NCBI GenBank assembly: GCA_963965975.1
Contig: OZ014412.1
Location: forward strand, 9,157,849-9,221,848
Direction of reading: 5' to 3'
Source: Xestospongia bergquistia
Lineage: Eukaryota; Porifera; Demospongiae; Haplosclerida; Petrosiidae
DNA: 64,000 bases
Numbering within the stretch: position 1 is the first letter of the stretch; each line of letters opens with the position of its first letter. The translations under genes and the position numbers were made by a program. Below the pieces are notes generated by a model, which ran no database searches, was not told the origin of the DNA, and worked only from the letters and a program-made list of their open reading frames with translations. Below, in pieces: positions 50,001 through 63,214 of the stretch.

Positions 50001-53000
50001 TGGAACAACATCTTCAAAGATCAGAACATGCATCAAATATGAAGAGAATGATATCAGAAGAAGAAGAAGTGAAAAAAGAAGGTAGAGGAGTACCTAAAAT
50101 GGCCAGAACAGGAACAAGTGAGAAAATTAGATATTTTCAAGTCATGCAAGCAAATAATTGCTTTGTGAAAAGCATTAATTTTAGTTATAGTAGTTATAAT
50201 ATTTGAAGGGTATTTCCACTGACTTTATGATACCTGATAAACAAGTGTTTTTATATGATAGCATGCAAATTGATGGTCTGTAGTCATAATTCTTGGAAAG
50301 GTAGTTGTTTAAAAGATAAAAGGGTAGTTATTACTATGTCAATTCTATGGTAAATGTTTGTGTATTGTCAAGTGTGTCTTCCCTTCTTTTTCCTCTGATT
50401 ATTCAGAAATATTTAATGTTTCTTGACTGTTTGTAACTATTATATTAATACCCTTTGACATACTGATAAAATAATTCTTTGTTATACAAGATCTTATAGT
50501 TTACTAACATCAAACTTTGTGTAATGATTTTATAGGACTGCCACTATGGGAGTTATTATAAAGCCTTTGTCATAACATAATTACTCTAAGTCTTCAGTTG
50601 TAATCCCATCATATTACAGTAGTAGTGTGTATAAATGCAATTTAGCTTACTACATAGTTCTTTTAAATTAAATAATTTATGTACTTTCACATTCCCTTTC
50701 CTTTGTGCATCAGTAATGACTGCCTACCTGATTGTCACATTAAAGCTTTTATAATAACCCTTTGATGGAGTAGGGTATCTTTGTATTTAAATAGTTACCA
50801 TTGCATCCAGCCCCCATGTTGTTATGGGATATCCATAGCTGGTAGCTGGTATGCCTTCATTAAATTACAACCATAATTGGATGTAAGTAATATTAGATCT
50901 ATATGGCATTGGGTCATACGAATAACCACCTTCCTTAATAAATACCAGCCCCTAGTTACGAGGTACCTATTCCTATGAAGGTTTCTATGGGACTGATCCA
51001 CATGGAAAGGGTTGTATGAACAAACCACAACCTTTTCTCCCCACAGTAAAGGGAGTATGTAGGACTTGTTCTTTCCATGTTAACAGACAACTCTTCCTCT
51101 TTGTCTTTTCACTTGAAAATGTGTGTGGGGAACTATTATAGAGATACAAAGAAATTAGGGAGTTTGTGTTGGAAGGTGTGATTCAGGTGTATGTACTTAG
51201 TATATTTTTGTATATCTTAGTGTACATCTTGATGCTATTCTTGTTCACATTTGGATATCTTAATAAAGCTTAGCATACTGTTGATCTTGTGGTTTATTAT
51301 TGAGTGTTTATTTTCATTTGACTTGTTATAATATATCTATTTGGGACTTGATGTTCTATTTTTTGAGGTTTATTAGCTTTTGATCAGAACTATTTCCAAA
51401 ACTTTCTAATAAGATTATTTAGAAACCAGAATCATCTTCAATTTGAAGCTACATTAAGTGTTATACAGCCAGGTTAATATTAATTGTAGCATTATCAGAT
51501 ACTATGTTTTAAGGTATATAGTTTAGAGAGAGAGAGATTCATGCTACTCCAACTCATTACACTGACTTCTTTGGTGTGTACTATATAATTAGTAATTGGG
51601 TTTCATACAATCTCAGTTATTTGCTGAGTTGTCATTATGAATGTAATTTTAATTGAAGGGAAATATCCACTATGCATGTGTGTGCATGTATAATAATTAA
51701 TAATAATAACTGTTACATGTTTTGCTGAAAGTTAATTACTTCAATTTATACATAAGAGACAGTACATGTAATAGTAGAGCTCAAATTTCATTTCCTCAAT
51801 ACAATACCTTATTTACTACTTGTTAAATATGTCTACTAAAGTGATTATGCAGTACTTTCAATTTGTGTCATGTTATTCAGATGTACTAATAACATCAAAA
51901 GGTCATGTTTTCTCTACATATGTACATATACATGTACATGTATATGGTATTATATTCCAAGAATACTTGGTTTCCATTTGGACATGAGGAGTTTGATAAG
52001 AGGTTATCTGTAATAATTGATTTTTAAGGCCTTTCTATAATACATGTAATCTAATAGGCTAAATATAGTTGACCACAAAGTTTTACATGATGGCTTAAGT
52101 AACTCCACACACAATAGAATAACAATGGTCTGTTGTCTTTGTTATTATAATAACAATTAAAGGTCGTAGGTTAATGAGGAAGAGGGTTTTTTTAAGATTG
52201 GGAACTTTTGAAACATTAATAATTATTATGTTCTTGGAATATACAATGAAACTTTCTAAAGTTAACGGTAACAGATTTAAGGGGTTGCTACTATTCGTTT
52301 GAACAAGCTAATTAATTTAGTATTCTCGGAAATATGCAATATATGTACACAGAGAAAGGTAGTCTACAATATTGAAAGTGATATAATAACCAAGTAAAGT
52401 AATGTTAGGCAAACATTGCGTAACATTATAATGTCTTATTGCGTAGTCAGTATTTGTTTTTTGTCTACGGGAGTAATAATCAGCTGACTAGCACATTTCA
52501 CATTCAAATCGGCACCTGGTATTGTTAAGATAAAAGGAATTTAAAATGTACTACATTTATGCCATATAAAGTTAATGTGAGTAGACCAGTTACAACTAAC
52601 TCCTACTTATCTTATAGTTCAGAATCACACTTAGTGTTAACTGTACACGTATTCTTTTGCTGAGTATGTCAACACAGAAACCTCTTTTTCATAATTCGAT
52701 TTGTCTTATCAGATTTGGTTTAATTTATTTATTAATAATTTCAAGTAATTCTTGAATAAAGAGCTTTCAGTTGACAAAATTGTACATTCAATTATAAATG
52801 TAAATGGAGTAAGTACTCTTTTTAAGGTTCATGCTGCAGCTTAACACAACATGTTGTAAGTAACTTTAATGGCCTACAATACCTTCTCTTCCTCTTTGAG
52901 TTTGTGGTTTAAGTCACTCAGCATTGGTTTGTAATCCTGAGTCAATGGAATGATCTTCCCTTTGTGACTGGTTGAGTTTCCTCAGATTATGCAGATCAAA

Positions 53001-56000
53001 GTTCAGCTATTCACACAACCTCCTGTTTGGAGGTTACAACTTAAAAGTCACCATTACCTTTATAGGCAGTAGTTGTCATATGTTACATGATATAATGATC
53101 CTTTAGTCAATGACATCAAAGTCAACAATTATACATCCTCTTATGGTCTTAAGCCATAGTATCAGAAGAGTGTGTGCTGAGTAGTATGTGTACTCTCACT
53201 TGTACAATTTCTATGCTTACTTATTAGGTCTCTTGTTTGATCTACTGCTTTTTATTTACCTGAAAAGTATCTATATATAGGCCTATTCTATCAAGTAGTT
53301 AATAGCTCCCGTAATTATTGTTCATAATTAGTAAATTAAACATTGTTTAATTTAAAAGTCCTCTTTGATTTGTGTTTCCTTTTTCTTCTACAGGTCTCTC
53401 ACCTCAACACCAGCCTCCATCACCAGCTATCCGAGTTCCCACGATAGTCAGACCTGTCTCTCCTTCCTCCTCTCAGAGGAAGAAGCCATACACTTCTCAT
53501 CGCACCTCCCCCAGCCCAAGGAACACACCCAGTCCTTCCCCTGAACCTTCTAGGACTACTACTAACTTTACTCCCTCTTTTCCGCCTCCAATTGGTACCT
53601 TACTACCTTTCCCTTTGCCTCTTACTAATGTAACTCCGCCCACAACTAGTGTGACTCTGCCCACTACTTCAACATCTCCTCAACATCAGTCTAAAACTAA
53701 AAGTTTCTCCATTAATGATCTCTTGGCTAAAGACACCAAAGAGGACACACCCACTCAACCACCACAGCAACAAATCCATCCAGTCTATTTCAATCCTGGT
53801 CTCCTTTTGCTTTATCAACAATGGATAGCTCAACTGGCAGCTGCTTCTTCAACTCTTAAACTTCCATTTCAAGGAGAACCAGCTGAACCAGATAGCAGAT
53901 CAACTCATGTTTCCTCAAGCAATGAATCTTCTTCACCTGTTACATATCTTCACTCTGTTGACAGTGGTCTGCCTCGGTCACATAGTCCCAGATCTGGTAG
54001 ACATCGAGAGAGTCCTTCATCATCCTCGTCATTGAGTGGACGGTATAGTCCCCGAGCAAGTCCAATACATAGTAGTCCTATTGATACCAGTCGTCAAAAT
54101 GGAGTCGGTGATCAAGAAGAGAGAGAAAGAGAATCATTGGTGGCACCACCTTCTGTGGACACAGGAAGGAATAGAGAAAGTGAAAACAAGAAACGAGAAA
54201 CTGAAGGAAAACAGAATGCTTTGTTGCAAGTCAGTGAGGCCCATTTGGCAATCTTACCAGATGAGGATGGAGACACGTGAGTCCTATTATAATATTATGC
54301 TGTAATAGTTGTGAAAAAAAATAACTGTGAATGATGCTGACAGTTTATTTTCACAATAACTATGACAATAAATTAACTGTTGGTACTGAAGGTCATCTTC
54401 TAATAATTCATTTTTTGTGTCTGACAAATCACCTCAAAAGAATTAACTATGTCCAAGCTAAGGCTGTGTACTTAGGAATGTTGTCACTATTAGATCGTCT
54501 ATTCTATTAAGTTATATCACATTGTCAGTGATATGATAGGCTAGACTAGTCAGCCACCCATTAGACGAAAATATAAATGTTATTATTATTTGTAGCTAAG
54601 TTCTTTATTTATATTGCTCATTAATTTTTTTGTTTTTCTATTTTCTCCTCACTTGTAGACCACTCCATTTAGCAATAATTCAAGAAAACATTCCTCTTAC
54701 TTTTTATCTTGTACGACTGATCACTGGAGTACATATGAACTTGGATATTGCTAACAATATGAGACAGGTACGTCCTCCATTTTTTTGTCCACTAGCTATG
54801 TATCCATTCATCTCTTTATTGATCTATTTAGACTCCCCTTCATCTTGCTATAATAACACAACAACCAATGCTCATTCATCTCTTGGTACAAGCTGGAGCA
54901 TCAGTCAACTTTCCAGATCGCCGTGGCAACACAAGCATTCATTTAGCAGCTCAAAGAAAGAATGTCAGTGTCTTACAAATTCTTTCCCAGGCAGATAATC
55001 ATCCCCCTGATTATAACATCAGAAATTTTGCAGGTAGACTGACAAATGCTCTCACCTTGATGTTAACAGATCTGTCTTTCATGTTAACGGCTTCTGTTGG
55101 TATTTGTATTAAAAAATTGTGGGATATTTTCCTTGTAATGCATAGTATAGGGTTTTGTTAACTGTAAAGTAATAAACAATCTTTAATTGTTTACATTAGT
55201 CTCTATTATTAATTAAAAAAACTTAAGGAAATGTTTATACCATTAAGTGGTAATGGTAATAACCTGACTGAGTACTGTGTGTACATTGGTAGTGTTGGGA
55301 CTATATCAAATATTGTACTAAAATGCACATTGCTGTCTTACTCTTTATTTGGTCTACTAATATTGCTTTCATCATGTAGGCCTCACTCCTGTACATGTAG
55401 CTACAAGAGAAGGTAGTATTGAAGTACTCAAGTTTCTCTTTGAAATGGGAGCCAATAAGAACATGGCTGTAAGCTAATTCACACATGGTCTAACTGATTA
55501 AGTGATGTTATTCTTTTTCCCTTAAGGACTCTTGTAGTGGTCGTACTGCATTGCATTATGCTGTTGAATCACAAAATTTTCAGCTATGTAATTTCTTATT
55601 AGAGAATGGCTGTAATGTCAATGCTATTACATTCTCAGGTAAGTTCCCATACATATATATTCAATGATCGTTACCATAGTAACACATAATCACTTGTTTT
55701 CTTCTTTTGTTATCTAGGCAACACACCATTGCATATAGCAGCTGGGCGGAGATTGAAGGAGATAGTGGCTCTCCTGATGGCATATGGTGCTAATCCTGCT
55801 ATTGCTAATGGAGAAGGAGATTTTCCAAGTGACCTACCAGCTTCTTTATTGGTAGGCCGCTTTGTGTACTCTCTATAACCACACCCACTACCCCACCCAC
55901 TCATGACTACATATGTGGGGTTGATGGGTAGGTCCTGTATGACTTTGGAAGCATATAAAAGCATATATGTACATATAAATGAATGTAATATTGAGCATAC

Positions 56001-56074
56001 TCTTGAGCAATGGGAAATTTGAATTTTTTTTAATATTAAAGCCCTTTCTTCATATTACAAATAAATGCTTTGAG

Positions 56075-56105
<31 letters not shown>

Positions 56106-56138
56106 CAGATGCAAAGAGCTAAAATGAATGCACGCTAA
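47092..56138 (+). CDS. Bcl-3/IkB-family ankyrin protein
   Basis: Nine exons: 47092-47614, 49920-50117, 53394-54276, 54659-54767, 54832-55033, 55380-55468, 55527-55638, 55718-55851 and 56109-56138. They total 759 residues. The first 530 or so residues are Ser/Pro-rich and disordered-looking, with basic stretches (KRRMVES, SRKRRALD). DGDTPLHLAIIQEN opens six ankyrin repeats: TPLHLAIIQ, TPLHLAIITQQ, TSIHLAAQRKN, TPVHVATREG, TALHYAVESQ and TPLHIAAGRR. The protein ends soon after repeat 6. The DGDTPLHLA start and repeat order match Bcl-3/IkB proteins, which bind NF-kB dimers in cytoplasm or nucleus. The long N-terminus and basic patches favour a nuclear Bcl-3-like role over cytoplasmic IkB, but DSGLPRS (residues 430-436) resembles a beta-TrCP degron. 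Introns of 2.3 and 3.3 kb separate exons 1-3 and show no other gene. Confidence 0.87.
56083..56107. repeat. (CT)n tract at the last IkB-like acceptor
   Basis: About 12 CT units form the polypyrimidine tract of the acceptor for the final 30-nt exon. Confidence 0.9.
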
Positions 56139-56353
56139 GAACTTTTGTGTACATTGTATTTATTATAATTAATTTTATTTTTGTTAATTAATTATCTGTA
56201 GAGGTTCATTCGTCTCTTTTATGTCACATGTATTCATTGTTGTTTTTAATAATAATTTAATAAGTACAAATATGAATCTCAAATTTAAAAAAAATTGTTC
56301 GAGTACATTCTTAATTTTTAACGAGTAATCGTAAGTTATTTGAGCTCGTTACC

Positions 56354-59300
56354 ATGGAGATAGAGGGAAACTCAAACATGCCCAGTGGTAAGTTAGAGGA
56401 CTACGTTGTACTGGAAACGATTGGAAGTGGTAGCTTTGGTCAGTGCCAAAAAATAAGACGGAAAGGAGATGGAAAAGTAAGTCATTCACAGCAATTATTA
56501 CTGTAACAGCATAGATCTTCTCTAAAATAGCTTTTGCATTGGATCTTTGCTTTGAAATCTGGTCCAGCTGTTTCTGTGGGTTGTATGTGGGTTGTATTTC
56601 TACCAAATACAACCCACATAATGACAGAACCCATACTAGTCCGATATTTGACCCTTCACAATCCATACATATACATTATAACAATGTATTATTTTATGGA
56701 GATCATAGAATTAGAGTTTTACACAAAATATGGACTACTACTATAATCATCATCATTTAGTACTGTGATATCATCCTTTAATGAAATTAGCAATACATAT
56801 CAAGTGGACACTTATATGTTGTGTATTGATGAGCACCATTCTATGAAATATCATGTAAACTAGAGCATATAGGAATGGTTGCTATGGTTATTTTTGGTAG
56901 CACCCATCATTAATTACTTCCACACGGAACCTCTATACTCTGTCAAATAACAGTTAAGAATTATTGTATATTGTCTAGTTGTATATCTCTTATTAGCTGT
57001 AATTGAGGGATATTGTTAGTAGAATATCATGTTTTTGAATGTCAAGTATGATTGTTCATAGTGTAATTTATTATAACAACATTAGTTTATTTCTCTTTCC
57101 TTAGATCTTGGTGTGGAAGGAGATAGATTATGGTACTATGACTGAAGTGGAGAAACAACAGCTAGTGAGAGAAGTCAATTTATTAAGAGAGTTTAGACAT
57201 CCACGTATCATACGCTACTATGATCGGTTAGTATAGACACAGACAGTTTTTGACACGTTCAGTACTAGTAGTTGTGGAATGAAACCTTTTTAAAGAGGAA
57301 CTCAATGCAGAGATTTAAAAATTATAACTTATCATGGACCTATTACAAAATTGTACATGTAGGACATGTTGTCATATTTTGAAAGCTTTTTTGATTCAGC
57401 GTGACTACAGTAGATCAATATCTTATAATGGAAACATCAGATGTCATGCTAGAAACATCAGCTGATGTTTCAAATGTCTTAAAGAGATTACACATTTTTA
57501 TCGCTAAATATTTTATTTCTTATACAGGATCATTGATAAATCACATAGTAAATTATACATTGTCACAGAGTATTGTTCAGGAGGTGATCTGGCAGCTGTC
57601 ATCAGTAAACATAAATCCGAAAGGTATATATTCCTTAGTCCCTGCAATCTTCTCTACTATACTATAATTATATATACACTAGATTAACATGCACACTGTC
57701 TTGATGTTAGACATTTTAGGTCTAAGAAGCTGTCCTTCTCATCACATGCCATGAATACAGACAGATGTTGATGTATATTCTAAATAAGAGAGCATTTAAT
57801 ATTCAGAATATTCTTTAAAGTTGTCTTCCATTACTATAGGAAATACTTAAGTGAGGAATTTATATGGAAAGTAATACATCAGTTATTGCTAGCACTACAT
57901 GAGTGTCATAAGTCTAAAGAGAACGAAGGAGGCAAAGTTAGTTATCACTATATTAGACTAGATTGTATATTGTCCTTGTCACAACATGTCTATCAGATCA
58001 CTCATATTTGTCAAGATTTTTGTTATCAATGTATGTAATGAAGTAAATGAACCATAATAATAGTTTTGTTATGATAAATGTGGAGACCTATAGACACTGA
58101 TCAATCCCTTCAAGTAGTCTTCTACCTCTATTACCTTATTTTGCTCATTACATATTACAGGAATTTGTTTTTATCTCAGGTGATGCATAGAGACCTTAAA
58201 CCAGCTAATGTATTCCTGGACAGTGAGGGTGGAGTCAAATTAGGAGATTTTGGACTTGCTCGTATTTTACATAATACTTCACTAGCAAAAACTCTTGTAG
58301 GTACTCCATATTACATGAGTCCTGTAAGTAATATATTCACAGTAGCTATGATGCATTGATCATGTCTGTTGTTTGTAGGAACAGTTTAGTGACAGCAGTT
58401 ATGATCATAGAAGTGACTTGTGGTCCTTAGGATGTTTACTGTATGAGTTATGTGCCTTAAGGTATGAAGATGGATATCAAAACTTAGAGCTACTTGATAA
58501 GGAAAAAAGTACATTACTTGATTATAGAATTAATCAATAATTACTTTAATTGAGGGACAGATATATATTGACCATAGAATAAAAATCAATATTGATTGTT
58601 CCATAGGAATTAATTTTTTCCATAATTATTAGAGGTGTAAAGTATGACTCCTTTATTTTCTCTAGACCTCCTTTTACAGCAATGACTCAACAGAAGCTAG
58701 CAGAGCATATATGTATTGGTCGATTTGCTAGAATACCCACTCAATACTCTGACAATCTTCATGGAGTGATTGCCAGTCTATTACATACTAATGTCAGTAA
58801 ATGTACGTATACATGTACATGTATATAACAAGGTACCTGTACAAACAGCTTTTACAATGGGTACTGATTATAATATGTAATGTGGTTATACCTAGAAGAT
58901 AATTGAATAAACCCAGCATTCATTTCAGCCACAGTGGTTATATATGACTGCCAACCATGAGTCAACCACATTTGAACAATATGATATTGTTGCACATGCA
59001 TACAGACATAACAGATACAATTGATGAATTCGGAATAGATAAACAATTTGTTGAAGTGAATTAAGTGTATAGGTATGTATAAACATATTGATGCTAGCAA
59101 CAAAATTTTATAGTTGGGGGGTAGTTGAAAAGCAAAACGATTTGCCCCCTCAGACATTTTTTGCTTCCTCCGCCTATGATATGTATGTATGTATATGTAT
59201 ATCACTTTATAATTAAACAATACAGCAGCATTGCAAAAGATCTGATGATATTATTTCCATAGCCTGATCGTCGTCCTTCAATATCAAGATTACTGGTATT

Positions 59301-59759
59301 AGTAGAAGAGAGATTACTGCATGACAAATTAAGCCAAGAAAAAGAGGCAAAGAAATTAATGTCAGAAGATGAGCTAAGAAGACGAGAAGGTATTATTAAG
59401 AAGAGGGAAGAAGAGTTACATAAAAGAGAACAGGAAATCAAGCAAAGAGAAGAAGCAATGGCTAAGAGAGAGCGACAGTTACTTATAAGAGAAAGACAAC
59501 TAACAGGTATGTATTTGTATATAGTAGGCACACATGACTATCTTATAGTTGTAGAGAGACAGTGTCAAGAGAGAAGATAACTGATGTTGTCTAATGAACA
59601 GTGTCAATGAATAAAACAGTAAATTTATAAACCAGTGCCACTCTGGTCCATTCTACTAGATATATGTGTAATGTGTGTGTGTGAGGCTGTCACAAAATAT
59701 GTAATCCTCTATTTGTGTTTATTTTTCCTTCAGAAAAATATTGGGATAATTCATATTAA
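56354..59759 (+). CDS. NEK2: NEK2-like mitotic serine/threonine kinase
   Basis: Nine exons: 56354-56476, 57105-57226, 57528-57623, 57840-57936, 58180-58323, 58379-58461, 58666-58792, 59263-59506 and 59734-59759. They total 353 residues. The kinase domain starts almost at the N-terminus: glycine loop [15 protein letters not shown], Lys in [19 protein letters not shown], catalytic loop [28 protein letters not shown] and [17 protein letters not shown]. These match NEK2 closely; NEK2 drives centrosome separation and has ciliary roles. A charged coiled coil follows ([18 protein letters not shown]). The last exon adds only EKYWDNSY, so the tail is about 90 residues shorter than human NEK2. The start codon (ACCATGG) lies 215 bp after the IkB-like stop, same strand. 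A tail exon could have been missed, but the terminal acceptor and in-frame stop are good. Confidence 0.88.
59095..59180. repeat. Probable transposon-end fragment in NEK2 intron 7
   Basis: GTTGGGGGGTAGTTG and TTTGCCCCCTCAGACA form a GC-rich, partly complementary patch unlike its surroundings, followed by CCTCCGCCTATGAT. Its family is not recognised. Confidence 0.3.
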
Positions 59760-59823
59760 TTACATTAGTGTGATCACTGTATTATCACTAATGGCAATGC
59801 TCCTTAAGTTGCTATGATTTGAC

Positions 59824-59829
59824 AATAAA
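59824..59829 (+). terminator. Polyadenylation signal of the NEK2-like gene
   Basis: AATAAA lies 65 bp after the stop codon. Confidence 0.5.
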
Positions 59830-60984
59830 TGATGAAATTATCTTATGATTCATGATCAGTTTGATCTTATTGAAGTAGACACAGGTTCATTCAACATGAC
59901 AGAAGTGGTTAATATAATTCAGTTCTAATTATTATTCTTTCAAATTTAGCAAAATGTACAGGAGATTTTATGTCCTGGCTAATTAGTAAAGAATATGTAA
60001 AATTATGAAAAAATCAATTTGAGATCATAATCATTTCATTATTGAAATGTTTAAGTCTATACTTTCTGCATGGATAGTATTTATGACTACAAATCTTGTC
60101 TAATCTTCCAAGCACAATTAGAACAATATTCCATGTATATAGTGATGACATACTATTTTCCCAATATCAAGATACCAAATCTTAAAATCTATTTTTTTCT
60201 TCTCTTATAGGTCTCTATGTTAGAAATCTTGCTTAAAATTTTAAAGCTAACTGTATTCCAAACTCTTGCCATAGCTCATCATTTAACTAGAGGATGAAAT
60301 AATATGAAGTAGAATTCTACACAGTTTCACCTGCACAATTTAACAATATGTTTGCAAATGTAATAAGTCCGGATCCCCTGAACCTTAAACTCTAAACTCT
60401 TCATTAACAAGACTGATCAAACTGTTATTATTTGGTTATCATAAAACATAAGGTTTTATTTACTGCAGCTAGCTAGAGTGCACCAATAATTTGTTTAAGA
60501 CTAACATTATTTTCTACTGTAAAGCTGCTGGTAATGTAAAACAAAGTAAAATTGCCCATTAAGTTTGACACACTCCTATCTATTACAAGTTGATAAAAAT
60601 TCATTAAATGTAAGGATGTCAGTACAGACATCTCAAACAAGCTCAAAGTGGAGAATGACAGTATGGGAAATGTCTATATAGTAGTCACAATATCAAAGGC
60701 ATAGTGTTTTTGTTGCAACAGTTGTATGAGGTAAACAGTCCCATAAGAAGTCTAAAGTAAAAGACAGTTCAGTTAGATGTATATAAGGTTAGGATTTGTG
60801 TAAGGATTGTACTACATTGCTGTAAAATATAGCTATCAAGTATAAAAATTGTGTTCAGATACTATTGTGTGAATTAAACTCTGGAATACAAGAGGTATGA
60901 TTGTCTTGTTCTTTATCCATTTTTGTATTATTTTCATATTCTAGTCCATGTGTTTATGTTGTTTACACATTTGATATTGAAATA
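59830..60984. other. Intergenic, no gene recognised
   Basis: AT-rich, dense stops on both strands, no linked exons. Confidence 0.5.
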
Positions 60985-61626
60985 GTATTCAATAACGGTC
61001 TCTAGATAACTCAGAACACATTCATGATCATTGTAACAATTCTGGGGAAAATGTTATCATTTGGTCATGTACTTAATCATGAATATATGTGGTATTCAAT
61101 AACGGTCTCTAGATAACTCAGAGCACATTCATGATCATTGTAACAATTCTGGGGAAAATGTTATCATTTGGTCATGTACTCATTCATGAATATATGTGGT
61201 ATTCAATAACGGTCTCTAGATAACTCAGAGCACATTCATGATCATTGTAACAATTCTGGGGAAAATGTTATCATTTGGTCATGTACTTAATCATGAATAT
61301 ATGTGGTATTCAATAACGGTCTCTAGATAACTCAGAGCACATTCATGATCATTGTAACAATTCTGGGGAAAATGTTATCATTTGGTCATGTACTCATTCA
61401 TGAATATATGTGGTATTCAATAACGGTCTCTAGATAACTCAGAGCACATTCATGATCATTGTAACAATTCTGGGGAAAATGTTATCATTTGGTCATGTAC
61501 TTAATCATGAATATATGTGGTATTCAATAACGGTCTCTAGATAACTCAGAACACATTCGTGATCATTGTAGCAATCCTGAGAAGAATGTTATCATCAGGT
61601 CATGTACTCAATCATGAATAAAATAG
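60985..61626. repeat. 107-bp satellite, six units in dimeric order
   Basis: Units start with GTATTCAATAACGGTCTCTA at 60985, 61092, 61199, 61306, 61413 and 61520. ACTTAATCATG and ACTCATTCATG variants alternate unit by unit, so the true period is 214 bp. The last unit is diverged. Confidence 0.95.
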
Positions 61627-62914
61627 TATCCACCCCTTTTCTATTGTACTGAATTCAATTATATAGAACACATGACAAACATTTGCATGCACAATGCATG
61701 CAGTTTAGATTGTACTTTATTAATTTAGTTTCACTCTCACATTCAATTAGTATAACTGTACATATATACAACTCAGGGCTGGGTGTATCTAGTACATGCA
61801 GATGTTATTCTTTATTAGCAAGATAAACTGTGGAAATATTGCTTTGGTCTAAGTAGTAACCTCTACAATAGATAAATGTGGTTATCTAATACACCACAAT
61901 CTATTACTAAATTAACATTGACATCATCAATACAATAATGTTTACATACCACTATGACATCATTCTTTTCAAAAACAGTGCACTTGATTGATAGATTCAC
62001 CAATTCAACATTAATCATAATCCAGATATTGTACCAACAGAGGCATACAATGCAAAGAAACTTATTTTGTAGAGAGCAAGCTTCGAGGTAATAAGGCTAA
62101 AGTAATATTAAGAGCTACTGTACGGAGTTAGGTAGACAATTCTACATTATTACAATTATTAAATAAACTTTAGGTTTAAGTAGATTAGTGAAATTGGTAA
62201 TAACAAAAACCAATCACCACTGATATTGTAATGAGAATTATTCCTAGGGGTGTCCCATTTCTCGGATATAGTGCCCAAGGGGGCAGAACCTACATTGCCT
62301 AGCAAAATTATCTTTAAAATTCTTTAAACTCAAATAAAGTTGTCTGAAAAACATTATAATTTGTCTAGTTTCAGTTCAGAGTCCATCTTATTACCTCTTG
62401 CTTAGAATATTCTTAAAGTGACTTCAACTATGCATACTAATACTTGAGTAATAGTATACACAGTTGCACAACATTAGAGAATTTTATTTAATTAATTTAG
62501 TAATGGATGTATCGGATTATGATGTGTCAATGTTACCATAATATGTAGCACAATAATTACCTATCATGTTTAATTTAAAAAGATGCTAGAAAAGAACATG
62601 CTAATATTTAGTTTTTGTTTGAAATTACATTGAGCAAAATGAAAGATCAAGGTCACTCACTATCTCCTATTAAGTGAAAATTCCTTTCTCTATGTATATC
62701 CAAACTAGTAATATTCTTAAATAGAGAGAATCCAGTACATAAACATAAGGTTTCTCTGTAATTATTATAGCCATTGATTATAATATTTGTACAGTCCACA
62801 ATCAGCCTATCCTTTCAATTTGATACATTTGATGTTTATAGGATATAATATATTCGTGATCAGGTAATCAGACCATGAATATATATATATCCTCTTTTCA
62901 TGCATGTGTGTACT
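61627..62914. other. Intergenic, no gene recognised
   Basis: 61641-61675 is related to 62905-63010 and shows the latter without its insertion. No coding signal. Confidence 0.5.
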
Positions 62915-62923
62915 GAATTCAAT

Positions 62924-62982
62924 TAGTCTCAGTCCCAGTATTCACCCTTAATCACTAAGGGCGGAGTATGGCACTGAGACTA
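62924..62982. mobile_element. 59-bp foldback element with 9-bp target duplication
   Basis: TAGTCTCAGT and ACTGAGACTA are exact inverted ends, and the interior is almost fully self-complementary (CACCCTTA / TAAGGGCG). GAATTCAAT flanks it at 62915-62923 and 62983-62991. A related sequence at about 61650-61675 has a single GAATTCAAT running directly into TATATAGAACACATG, which is the empty site. Confidence 0.8.
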
Positions 62983-63214
62983 GAATTCAATATTATAGAA
63001 CACATGCATATACACTACAGTTCAATCTTGAACTACAACTCATTAAAAGGATTCATGCATGTGTTATACTTCATTTATTGAGTTTGTTTATATATAACTT
63101 TCTAAAAACTAATCAAAAAAATCTAGAAACTTTTTATAATACAAACATCTACTATTCCTTGAAAACACAACAAAAAATATATGTCACATAATTGCAGCAA
63201 TCAATCTTGCTCAC

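Noticed and set aside
59507..59580. Alternative NEK2 C-terminus by read-through after QLTG
   Set aside because: A consensus donor (GTATGT) ends the exon and a good acceptor with a short in-frame exon follows at 59734; retention is possible but less likely.
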